A DNA stretch of 6,233 bases from JBHENC01 sp051000345 (GCA_051000345.1 JBPCOJ010000112.1:1-6233), one strand, 5' to 3'. Shown: positions 1-5,358, numbered from the stretch's first letter. Notes: generated by a model not told the origin, from the letters alone. Numbers and translations: made by a program.

Positions 1-1223
1 TCGTAAGCATGGCGCGTCACCATGCGCCCGCGCGGTGTGCGATTGAGAAATCCGATTTGAATCAAGTACGGTTCGATGATCTCTTCGATGGAATCCTTTT
101 CTTCATGAATCGAAGCGGAAATCGTGCCGAGACCGACGGGGCCGCCGCCGAATTTTTCGATGATCGACATCAGCAATTTGCGGTCAACTTCATCGAGGCC
201 GTAAGTATCGACTTCCATGCGATTGAGCGCGTCATTGGCGACATCGCGCGTGATGTGTCCTTCGTAATCCACTTCGGCATAATCGCGCACGCGCCGCAGA
301 AGGCGATTAACGATGCGGGGTGTGCCGCGCGCTCGCTTCGCGATTTCCTTCGCGCCGCCAACGTCAATCTGTACGCCGAGAATATCCGCCGAACGATTGA
401 CGATAACTTCGAGATCATCGTGGCTGTAAAAATCCAGATGAAGCGGAATGCCGAAGCGCCCGCGAAGCGGAGCGGTGATAAGACCCGCGCGGGTGGTTGC
501 GCCGACTAAAGTGAACTTCGGCAAATCTAATTTGATGGAGCGCGCCGCCGTGCCTTGCCCGATCATTAAATCGAGCTGGTAATCTTCCATCGCCGGATAC
601 AACACTTCTTCGATGGCAGGATTAAGGCGATGAATCTCGTCTATGAAAAGCACGTCGCCTTCCTGCAAATTCGTGAGAAGCGCGGCGAGGTCTCCGGCCT
701 TTTCGATCACGGGGCCAGCCGTCGAACGCAGTTCCGCGCCCATCTCTGCGGCGATGATATTGGCGAGCGTGGTTTTACCGAGTCCCGGCGGGCCGCTCAA
801 AAGCACATGATCGAGCGCTTCACGACGCTTGAGCGCGGCCTTGATGAAGATGCCCAGATTGTCCGTCGCGCGCCGCTGCCCGATATATTCGGCGAGCCGC
901 GCCGGGCGCAAAGACAATTCAAATTGCTTTTCATCATCCGTTGGCGGCTCATCTCGAACGAAAGTGTCTGTGCTATCTACTTCCAAATCTATTGTATCGT
1001 TTGAATCGCGGTTAAATTGACTATCGTAATTAGAGCGCTTTACTGAATCGGATAGCGTTTCGTAAGCTTCCTTTATTACCTTGAAACGCTCTCCTGCAGA
1101 TTTATCGCCAAGATTTTTATCCGGGTGATGTTTTTGAGCAAGCCTTTTGTAAGCCTTCTCGATGTCTTCAAAGGAAGCCTCACGCGCAATACCCAGTACA
1201 TGATAATAATCTCTGCTGCTCAT
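1..1223 (-). CDS. ruvB: J-domain/RuvB fusion: Holliday junction branch-migration ATPase with N-terminal DnaJ domain (3' end cut by window)
   Basis: RuvB is the hexameric AAA+ motor that, with RuvA, drives branch migration of Holliday junctions in recombinational repair. I translated the minus strand from ATG 1223-1221; 407 codons are open to the window edge, ending near the usual RuvB C-terminus (RTPRGRM followed by HAY). Residues about 4-70 are a J-domain: DYYHVLGI at the start, YKRLAQKHHPDKN with HPD at 33-35, then FKVIKEAYETLSD. Residues about 71-100 form an acidic linker. The RuvB core follows: LRPARLAEYIGQ at 105-116, Walker A GPPGLGKTT at 144-152, Walker B with DEIH at 195-198, sensor-1 GATTR, arginine-finger region LRGRFG, and a winged-helix domain. 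Ordinary RuvB has Walker A near residue 60, so the extension is about 80 residues. No ATG or GTG lies between the J-domain and the AAA+ core, so a plain RuvB is unlikely to be made by internal initiation. No clear Shine-Dalgarno precedes the start. Confidence 0.93.
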   Translation of the reverse strand, partial: MSSRDYYHVLGIAREASFEDIEKAYKRLAQKHHPDKNLGDKSAGERFKVIKEAYETLSDSVKRSNYDSQFNRDSNDTIDLEVDSTDTFVRDEPPTDDEKQFELSLRPARLAEYIGQRRATDNLGIFIKAALKRREALDHVLLSGPPGLGKTTLANIIAAEMGAELRSTAGPVIEKAGDLAALLTNLQEGDVLFIDEIHRLNPAIEEVLYPAMEDYQLDLMIGQGTAARSIKLDLPKFTLVGATTRAGLITAPLRGRFGIPLHLDFYSHDDLEVIVNRSADILGVQIDVGGAKEIAKRARGTPRIVNRLLRRVRDYAEVDYEGHITRDVANDALNRMEVDTYGLDEVDRKLLMSIIEKFGGGPVGLGTISASIHEEKDSIEEIIEPYLIQIGFLNRTPRGRMVTRHAY

Positions 1224-1268
1224 TTAGAAAAAGGCCGAATCGCGTTCTGGATTAATAAAGTTTGATTA

Positions 1269-1892
1269 TTATGTGCGAGCGAGCGTGCGCAGGCAGCGGC
1301 GCAAAATGACTTGCACGGAAAGATCGCCGCCTTCCTGCATGGCAGCGTTGATTGCTTTCTCGGCGGCGGCTTTTTGGTAGCCCAAATTGAGCAGCGCCGA
1401 GAGAGCGTCTTCGCGCACGGCATCCTCTGATTCACGCGCATTCTTTCCGGTTTGCGACGCGAATTCCTCTTCGAGGGCGGGCGACGAGAGCGCGCTGATT
1501 TTGTCGCGCAGTTCGATGACGAGCCGCTCCGCAGTTTTTTTGCCGACGCCGGGAATCGAAGTCAGCCGCGCGAGATTGTCCGTGCGAATGGCGGCGATCA
1601 TTTCGTCTGCGTTCATAATGCCGATCATCGCAATGCCGAGTTTAGGGCCGATGCCGGTGACGGAAATCAGCCGCAAGAATAGCTCGCGTTCGCGCGCAGT
1701 TTTGAAACCGTAAAGCTGCAAAACGTCTTCGCGCACATGCGTGTAAATGCGAAGCGAAACAAGCGCGCCCGCGTCTTCGAGATCGTAAAAGGTCGAGAGC
1801 GGAATCGTCACTTCATAGCCGACGCCGCCGACATCTATAATCACGGAAGTCGCCTGTTTGACGAGTAGAGTGCCGGATAAATGTGCGATCAT
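1269..1892 (-). CDS. ruvA: Holliday junction branch migration complex subunit RuvA
   Basis: RuvA (207 aa, normal family length) binds four-way junctions as a tetramer or octamer and loads RuvB rings. The N-terminal OB-fold begins MIAHLSGTL and runs to about residue 63, including the VGGVGYEV stretch. Two helix-hairpin-helix DNA-binding motifs follow: ISVTGIGPKLG near 76-86 and LTSIPGVGKKTAERL near 110-124. After a flexible linker (about 135-155) comes the small domain III (about 156-205, DALSALLNLGYQKAAAEKAI), which contacts RuvB. The stop lies 45 bp before the ruvB fusion start on the same strand, consistent with a ruvA-ruvB operon. The ATG is chosen because the family starts with M-I at this point; no strong ribosome binding site is visible. 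ruvC is not in the window. Confidence 0.97.
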   Translation of the reverse strand: MIAHLSGTLLVKQATSVIIDVGGVGYEVTIPLSTFYDLEDAGALVSLRIYTHVREDVLQLYGFKTARERELFLRLISVTGIGPKLGIAMIGIMNADEMIAAIRTDNLARLTSIPGVGKKTAERLVIELRDKISALSSPALEEEFASQTGKNARESEDAVREDALSALLNLGYQKAAAEKAINAAMQEGGDLSVQVILRRCLRTLART

Positions 1893-2101
1893 TGATTATT
1901 GAAACACGTAGAAAAGAATTTCGGGAGCGTTCTCATGCTAATGGGGAATTGTAGTTGATGCCGCGCGCTTTCGGCAACGCGCGAAGGTGTTTCGGCATTC
2001 TATATAAAGTAGATGCTATGCGACGCAGCTTTCGCTGGAAACTTCTTTCCGCCAGCGCCGCGAACGCGTTATACTGAACCTTGCATGAAAAGAGTTATTC
2101 A
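1893..2101. promoter_or_regulatory. Divergent intergenic region between ruvA and rex
   Basis: About 209 bp separate the ruvA start (minus strand) and the chosen rex start (plus strand), so promoters for both directions should lie here. An AT-rich TATATAAAG stretch lies at 2001-2009. A GC-rich hairpin is possible, with CGCGCG at 1962-1967 pairing with CGCGCG at 1978-1983. I see no convincing Rex operator (TTGTGA-N6-TCACAA type) and no LexA box. No small ORF with a good start is apparent. Confidence 0.5.
2070..2075 (+). promoter_or_regulatory. Possible -10 element for rex
   Basis: TATACT matches the sigma-70 -10 consensus at five of six positions. A start of transcription about 7 bp downstream (near 2082) would leave a leader of roughly 20 nt before ATG 2102. 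It would exclude the in-frame TTG at 2081 as the start codon. No good -35 hexamer is seen at the proper distance (only a T-rich TTTCC area), so the call is weak. Confidence 0.35.
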
Positions 2102-2818
2102 ATGAAATCGGAAAAAATATCAGAGCTGACGACGAATCGCTTAAGCGTTTATTTGCGTTGCCTCAATCTTTTAACTGCCGCCGGGATCAAGACTATTTCC
2201 TCGCAGGCGCTCGCCGATCAATTCAATCTGAATTCGGCGCAGATCAGAAAAGACCTCGCGCACTTCGGCGAATTCGGCGTGCGCGGCGTCGGCTACTTCG
2301 TCGAAGAATTGCGCCAGCACATCACAAACATTCTCGGCCTCGATACGGCGCGGCGCGTCGGCATTATCGGCGCGGGAAACTTAGGCACGGCGCTCGCCAA
2401 TTACAACGGCTTCACATCGTCGAATTTTACGGTCGTCGCGCTCTTCGACAACGACAAAGAAAAAATCGGGCGCAGCGTCAAGCCAAACGGCGGCGACGGC
2501 ATTACCGTTTACGACGTGCGAAAGATTGCGCGCGTCGTGAGCGATGAAAAAATAGATGTGGCGGTCATCGCCGTGCCTGCGCGCGTCGCGCAGAGAGTTT
2601 TGAATCAAGTGATGTCGGCGGGCATCAAAGCCGTGTTGAATTTCGCGCCCGTGCGTCTTCATGCGCGGCTCGGCGTCAAAGTCAAAACCGTTGACTTGAC
2701 AATTAGCTTGGAGAGCCTATCGTACTTTCTTACGCGCCCGCAGATCACCTGCGTCACCAACCCGCGCAGCATTCTTCCATACGAGGAAATCGCGCAGCGC
2801 GAAGAACAGGAATTGTGA
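2102..2818 (+). CDS. rex: Redox-sensing transcriptional repressor Rex
   Basis: Rex represses fermentation and respiration genes when NAD+ is high and leaves DNA when NADH binds. The protein is 238 aa from ATG 2102. The N-terminal winged helix covers about residues 10-70, with recognition region NSAQIRKDLAHFGEFGVRG near 44-62. A Rossmann NAD(H) domain carries the glycine motif GIIGAGNLG at 87-95 and the usual acidic stretch ALFDND after the second strand. The C-terminal domain-swap helix region has DLTISLESLSYFL near 198-210, typical of the family. An in-frame TTG at 2081 would add seven residues, but Rex proteins normally begin close to the ATG used here, and a weak AAGAG lies a suitable distance upstream. 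It is transcribed divergently from ruvA. The coiled-coil gene starts 20 bp after its stop, so the two may be co-transcribed. Rex may regulate the BMC operon downstream, but no operator was recognised. Confidence 0.95.
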   Translation: MKSEKISELTTNRLSVYLRCLNLLTAAGIKTISSQALADQFNLNSAQIRKDLAHFGEFGVRGVGYFVEELRQHITNILGLDTARRVGIIGAGNLGTALANYNGFTSSNFTVVALFDNDKEKIGRSVKPNGGDGITVYDVRKIARVVSDEKIDVAVIAVPARVAQRVLNQVMSAGIKAVLNFAPVRLHARLGVKVKTVDLTISLESLSYFLTRPQITCVTNPRSILPYEEIAQREEQEL

Positions 2819-2826
2819 AGCGCTGC

Positions 2827-2833
2827 AAAGGAG
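2827..2833 (+). promoter_or_regulatory. Strong Shine-Dalgarno deciding the start of the coiled-coil gene
   Basis: AAAGGAG lies 5 nt before ATG 2839. This favours that start over the upstream in-frame GTG at 2815, which overlaps the rex stop codon. Confidence 0.8.
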
Positions 2834-2838
2834 TTGCC

Positions 2839-3132
2839 ATGAACGAAGATATAACACGAAACTTACCCGGCTCGATTCCATTCGAGGAACGCGTTTTAGC
2901 CGAGTTCGCTGCGATGAGGCAGGAGAATGCCGCGCAACGCGAGTTCAACGCGCAATTGCTGGCGATGGTTCAGCAACACAACGCTCGATTGACCGCGCTC
3001 GGAGAAAAAGTTGACGCGCGACTTCATGACACGCGCCCGATTTGGGAAGGCGTCCACGCGCGTTTGAAGGAAATCGAACATACGCTCGGCGAGATGAATT
3101 TTCATATGAAATCGGCTTTGTTGCATAAATAG
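2839..3132 (+). CDS. Small coiled-coil protein of unknown function, 3' end replaced by a MITE insertion
   Basis: This encodes 97 aa from ATG 2839, chosen by its strong ribosome binding site. The sequence is soluble and charged, with long helical stretches (about residues 16-55 and 65-90: FEERVLAEFAAMRQENAAQ, ARLTALGEKVDARL, RLKEIEHTLGEMNF). A TRPIWEGVHARL segment resembles a family of short hypothetical proteins that I associate with Acidobacteriota genomes; this is a recollection, not a search. There is no signal peptide or membrane segment. The last five residues (ALLHK and stop TAG at 3130-3132) come from the left end of a transposable element inserted at 3114. The ancestral frame continued, after the element, through 3222-3300. 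The truncated product may still fold, but it lacks about 26 C-terminal residues. The function is unknown; its position after rex suggests shared transcription. Confidence 0.8.
   Translation: MNEDITRNLPGSIPFEERVLAEFAAMRQENAAQREFNAQLLAMVQQHNARLTALGEKVDARLHDTRPIWEGVHARLKEIEHTLGEMNFHMKSALLHK
3105..3113 (+). repeat. Target site duplication, left copy
   Basis: TATGAAATC is immediately outside the left terminal inverted repeat. It is identical to 3213-3221 outside the right repeat. Nine base pairs is the duplication length known for IS903-type IS5-family elements. Confidence 0.93.
3114..3130 (+). repeat. Left terminal inverted repeat of the MITE
   Basis: GGCTTTGTTGCATAAAT pairs with the complement of 3196-3212 at 16 of 17 positions. 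Confidence 0.93.
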
Positions 3133-3195
3133 GGTTTTGTGCCCATATATTGTGGAAGACCCGTCAAATTTCAGACCCGAAACCGCAATATATAG

Positions 3196-3212
3196 ATTTA
3201 TGCAACAACGCC
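3196..3212 (-). repeat. Right terminal inverted repeat of the MITE
   Basis: Its reverse complement is GGCGTTGTTGCATAAAT, which differs from the left end at the fourth base only. Confidence 0.93.
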
Positions 3213-3221
3213 TATGAAATC
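3213..3221 (+). repeat. Target site duplication, right copy
   Basis: TATGAAATC is directly after the right inverted repeat and identical to 3105-3113. Confidence 0.93.
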
Positions 3222-3300
3222 TCTGGTCAACGATTCGTTCAAACTGCGCGCACGGGTTGAAAAGTTGGAAGACGAAAAGTTTGAAAACAGTTCGCTCTAA
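3214..3300 (+). pseudogene. Detached C-terminal remnant of the coiled-coil gene
   Basis: Joining base 3113 to base 3222 (removing the 99-bp element and one 9-bp duplication, 108 bp in all) continues the upstream frame without a stop. It adds SLVNDSFKLRARVEKLEDEK and a short tail to a TAA at 3298-3300. The added segment is helical and charged with a heptad-like RARVEKLEDEK, matching the style of the upstream part. It would give an ancestral protein of about 118 aa. Because 108 is a multiple of three, the remnant is still in the same frame, and an ATG within the right duplication (3214-3216) could in principle start it. No ribosome binding site is seen there. Confidence 0.8.
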
Positions 3301-3312
3301 TCCGTAAACGGA

Positions 3313-3318
3313 AAAGGA
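3313..3318 (+). promoter_or_regulatory. Shine-Dalgarno deciding the start of the TonB-C protein
   Basis: AAAGGA is directly adjacent to ATG 3319, too close to serve it, but is 9 nt before ATG 3328. The second ATG is therefore preferred. Confidence 0.65.
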
Positions 3319-3327
3319 ATGTTTGCG

Positions 3328-3825
3328 ATGAGTTTACTTAAAAGAGTTTTACCGTTTGGATTAACATTGCTCCTGAGTGTGAGTTTGGTTAATTCATCAA
3401 ACGACATTCTCCAAGCAGTGCTTCCAATTCGCTTGACGCCTCCTGATATTCAATTGTTTTATAGTCCGTGTGTTATAGATGAGATTAATGAAAGCGAACG
3501 TGCTGCTATTGAGAAAGATATTCTTGCCGCTCAAACTGTGTACGAACCTGAAGATGTGACACGCCAAGCGTTCATTTGGTATGAACCACAGCCGAAAGTG
3601 TCAGCCGAAGCGTTAAAAAATCATGTTAATGGAGAAGTAATCTTGCGCGTTGTGCTTTTGTCAACAGGAAAGGTAGATCAGATTCGGTTGTTAAAGGGAA
3701 TGGTTGGAGAGTCATCAGACTATGCCATTGATGCTGCGAGCCGAATATGGTTCACGTCAGCGCAGAAAGACGGACAAGCAGTATCGCAATACGCCACAAT
3801 CGTTTATCAGTACGGCACGCGCTGA
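3328..3825 (+). CDS. Short membrane-anchored or secreted protein with TonB C-terminal-like domain
   Basis: The product is 165 aa. Residues about 5-22 (KRVLPFGLTLLLSVSLV) form a signal peptide or N-terminal membrane anchor. A middle region of about 60 residues has no recognised domain. Residues about 84-163 look like a TonB C-terminal domain: a YEPQPKVSAEALKNHVNG lead, the GEVILRVVLLSTGKVDQIRLL strand pair, an AIDAASRIWFTSAQKDGQAV helix-strand unit, and a terminal YATIVYQYG strand. TonB links inner-membrane proton-motive force to outer-membrane receptors, but this protein lacks the long proline-rich periplasmic spacer of true TonB. It may instead be one of the TonB-C-like periplasmic proteins of unknown role. 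Its base composition is clearly more AT-rich than its neighbours, with many TTA, ATT and AAT codons, suggesting later acquisition or a different expression class. It ends 15 bp before the aldolase, yet it has no obvious link to the BMC. Confidence 0.75.
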   Translation: MSLLKRVLPFGLTLLLSVSLVNSSNDILQAVLPIRLTPPDIQLFYSPCVIDEINESERAAIEKDILAAQTVYEPEDVTRQAFIWYEPQPKVSAEALKNHVNGEVILRVVLLSTGKVDQIRLLKGMVGESSDYAIDAASRIWFTSAQKDGQAVSQYATIVYQYGTR

Positions 3826-3840
3826 GAGTAATTGAATTAG

Positions 3841-4674
3841 ATGGACGAAAATATCGCGCGGCGCGAGATTGTGCGCGTCGGACAATTGTTGTATGAACGC
3901 AGCTACGTTGTTTCTTCGGACGGCAACATCAGCGTGCGCTTGGACGATGGGCGCATCCTTGCGACGCCAACGCAAATGTCGAAGGGGCGCATGTCCGAAG
4001 GCTCGCTTGCGCTCACAGACATCGAAGGCAAGCCGCTCAACGACAAACGCGCATCGTCTGAACTCTTGATGCATCTTTTGATTTATCGTGAGCGCGAGGA
4101 TGTCAAAGCCGTCTGCCACGCGCACCCGCCGAATGGAACGGCCTTCGCCGTCGCCGGACTTGCGATTGACCAGCCGGTTTTGTCGGAAGTGATTTTGACT
4201 CTCGGCTGCGTGCCGCTCGCCGATTACGGCACGCCTTCGACGAGTGAATTAACCGACGCGATGCAGCCACTCGTGAAACACCACAACGCGCTTTTGATGG
4301 CGAATCACGGCGCAGTCGCTTACGGCGCGGACGTGTGGCAGGCGTTTGACCGGCTCGAAACTCTGGAGCATACGGCGAAGATTACGATTCTCTCGCGCCT
4401 GCTCGGAGGCTCCAGAAGTTTGCCCGTTGACGCGATTGAAAAACTCATCAATGTCCGCGAAAAGGCCGGTTACTTAAACGAAAACGCGCGCTGCCAATCG
4501 TGCGGCTATCTACACGAAACGCAGTTTACATGCGCGACAAGCGATGCGGCGCAAACCTCGCCGAAATCGAACGGCGCGGCGCAAGCTTCGTCAAACGGTG
4601 CGGGCAAAATCAATTTGACGCGCGAAGAGTTAGTTGAATTGTTAAGCGAGGCAGCGCGATTGCAAGTATCGTAG
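3841..4674 (+). CDS. BMC-associated class II aldolase (L-fuculose-phosphate aldolase family) with cysteine motif and C-terminal encapsulation helix
   Basis: The 277-aa protein belongs to the class II aldolase/adducin family, which uses zinc to cleave sugar phosphates such as L-fuculose-1-phosphate into dihydroxyacetone phosphate and L-lactaldehyde. The catalytic set is intact: E74, zinc ligands H93 and H95 (CHAHPPNG) and H156 (MANHGAV), matching E73, H92, H94 and H155 of FucA. SSDGNISVR (25-33) is the usual phosphate-site loop. The aldolase fold ends near residue 215. An extension follows: a C-X2-C-X9-C motif (C218, C221, C231), a low-complexity Ala/Ser/Gln/Asn linker (about 232-256), and a final amphipathic helix INLTREELVELLSEAARL (257-274). 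A linker plus short amphipathic helix is the standard form of a microcompartment encapsulation peptide. It is the first gene of the BMC cluster. No strong Shine-Dalgarno precedes ATG 3841. The exact substrate (fuculose- or rhamnulose-phosphate) cannot be told from sequence. Confidence 0.92.
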   Translation: MDENIARREIVRVGQLLYERSYVVSSDGNISVRLDDGRILATPTQMSKGRMSEGSLALTDIEGKPLNDKRASSELLMHLLIYREREDVKAVCHAHPPNGTAFAVAGLAIDQPVLSEVILTLGCVPLADYGTPSTSELTDAMQPLVKHHNALLMANHGAVAYGADVWQAFDRLETLEHTAKITILSRLLGGSRSLPVDAIEKLINVREKAGYLNENARCQSCGYLHETQFTCATSDAAQTSPKSNGAAQASSNGAGKINLTREELVELLSEAARLQVS

Positions 4675-4781
4675 TAAGCTGTTGACGCGGGATTCGACGT
4701 TCGAGGATTTCACATCGAGTTTTACGTCTCACATACTTCTTTGATTTATCACTTGATAACGGCGACATAGGAGAAAATTTA
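4675..4781 (+). promoter_or_regulatory. Leader between aldolase and shell genes, with a small inverted repeat
   Basis: This 107-bp gap is the largest in the BMC cluster. It holds an interrupted palindrome TTATC-ACTT-GATAA at 4746-4759 and the AGGAG ribosome binding site of the BMC-H gene. The palindrome could be a small operator or a weak mRNA hairpin. A TTGACG hexamer at 4682-4687 resembles a -35 box, but no fitting -10 was found, so I do not call a promoter. No terminator-like stem with a T-run is present, so the aldolase and shell genes may be one transcript. Confidence 0.35.
4769..4773 (+). promoter_or_regulatory. Strong ribosome binding site of BMC-H
   Basis: AGGAG sits 8 nt before ATG 4782. 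It is the only consensus-like Shine-Dalgarno in the BMC cluster. That fits the need for far more BMC-H hexamers than vertex proteins. Confidence 0.75.
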
Positions 4782-5066
4782 ATGCAAGAAGCACTCGGTA
4801 TGGTGGAATGCAAAGGTTTGGTGGCGATGATCGAAGCGGCGGACGCGATGGTTAAGGCCGCCAACGTGACGCTCGTCGGCTACGAAAAAATCGGCGCAGG
4901 ATTTGTGACGGCGATTGTGCGCGGCGATGTCGCGGCGGTCAAGGCGGCGACGGACGCGGGCGCTGCCGCCGCACGTCGCGTCGGCGAACTCGTCAGCGTA
5001 CACGTTATTCCGCGCCCGCACGGAAGCGTTGACGACGCCTTGCCCATCGGTAACGGCAACGGGTAA
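4782..5066 (+). CDS. BMC-H hexameric microcompartment shell protein (PduA/EutM/CcmK family)
   Basis: The 94-aa protein is a single BMC domain that forms the hexagonal tiles of the shell facets. It starts EALGMVECKGLVAMIEAADAM, followed by KAANVTLVGYEKIG, IVRGDVAAVKAATDAGAAAA and VGELVSVHVIPRPH, the full signature of canonical BMC-H. Edge residues equivalent to PduA K26, N29 and R79 appear as K25, N28 and R78. The pore loop reads KIGAG (36-40), with alanine where PduA has the pore serine, followed by F41. A short flexible tail (SVDDALPIGNGNG) follows the domain. It is the only hexamer gene in the window, with no BMC-T seen. The first vertex gene starts 3 bp after its stop. Confidence 0.97.
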   Translation: MQEALGMVECKGLVAMIEAADAMVKAANVTLVGYEKIGAGFVTAIVRGDVAAVKAATDAGAAAARRVGELVSVHVIPRPHGSVDDALPIGNGNG

Positions 5067-5069
5067 GCG

Positions 5070-5342
5070 ATGATTATCGCGCGTATTTTAGGCACTGTCG
5101 TTTCTACGCAAAAGGATGAACGGCTGACGGGAAAAAAGCTGCTCATCGTGCGCCCGCTCAACTTGGACGGCACGGAGGCGAGCGGTTACGTGGTCGCCGT
5201 CGATACCGTCGGGGCAGGCGTTCACGAACGCGTGCTGGTCGTCGCAGGCTCCAGCGCGCGACTCGCGCAGGGCATGAAGGACGCGCCCATCGACGCAGCC
5301 ATCGTCGGCGTCATTGATACGGTGGATGTGATGAGCGATTGA
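5070..5342 (+). CDS. BMC-P pentameric vertex protein 1 (EutN/CcmL family)
   Basis: This 90-aa EutN/CcmL-type protein should form pentamers that cap the vertices of the icosahedral shell. Family marks are the start MIIARILGTVVSTQKDERL, the KKLLIVRPL strand, the AVDTVGAGVHERVLVV pore-proximal segment (43-58), and AIVGVIDTVDV (77-87). The ATG is 3 bp after the BMC-H stop and lacks its own good ribosome binding site, so translational coupling is likely. It is the first of three consecutive, clearly different paralogues. Confidence 0.95.
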   Translation: MIIARILGTVVSTQKDERLTGKKLLIVRPLNLDGTEASGYVVAVDTVGAGVHERVLVVAGSSARLAQGMKDAPIDAAIVGVIDTVDVMSD

Positions 5343-5358
5343 TGTTTCGTCGTCTGTT

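Larger units (their letters stand above)
3114..3212. mobile_element. 99-bp MITE-like element with IS5/IS903-type terminal inverted repeats
   Basis: The element begins GGCTTTGTTGCATAAAT (3114-3130) and ends ATTTATGCAACAACGCC (3196-3212). The two ends are inverted repeats of 17 bp with one mismatch. They closely resemble the IS903 end that I recall as GGCTTTGTTGAATAAATC. A perfect 9-bp duplication TATGAAATC flanks both sides, which is direct evidence of transposition. The 65-bp interior has no coding capacity, so the element must have been moved by a transposase encoded elsewhere. A second, inner imperfect inverted repeat (CCATATATTGTGG at 3143-3155 against CCGCAATATATAG at 3183-3195) lets the whole element fold into a long hairpin. 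GACCCG is directly repeated at 3158-3163 and 3174-3179. It sits inside the 3' end of the coiled-coil gene and supplies its present stop codon. Confidence 0.92.

Noticed and set aside
9..1020. Plus-strand open frames opposite ruvB (9-509, 630-1004, 829-1020)
   Set aside because: They lie antisense to the highly conserved RuvB coding frame, have no recognisable domain, and are typical GC-rich shadow frames.
1387..1713. Plus-strand open frame opposite ruvA
   Set aside because: Antisense to conserved RuvA motifs, with low-complexity Ser/Arg-rich translation and no ribosome binding site.
1962..1983. GC-rich hairpin in the ruvA-rex spacer as a terminator
   Set aside because: There is no T-run on either side, and it lies between two divergent gene starts where a terminator is not expected.
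2081..2101. TTG start for rex at 2081
   Set aside because: It adds seven non-conserved residues and would fall at or before the likely transcription start given the TATACT at 2070-2075.
1893..2101. LexA or Rex operator controlling ruvAB or rex
   Set aside because: I looked for CTG-N10-CAG, GAAC-N4-GTTC and TTGTGA-N6-TCACAA type sites and found no acceptable match.
3114..3212. Element as a simple transcription terminator or REP-like hairpin
   Set aside because: The perfect 9-bp flanking duplication and exact restoration of the gene frame are explained by transposition, not by an ordinary hairpin.
4779..5173. Minus-strand open frames opposite BMC-H and vertex gene 1
   Set aside because: Antisense to clear shell-protein genes, His/Arg/Asp-rich translation with no domain.
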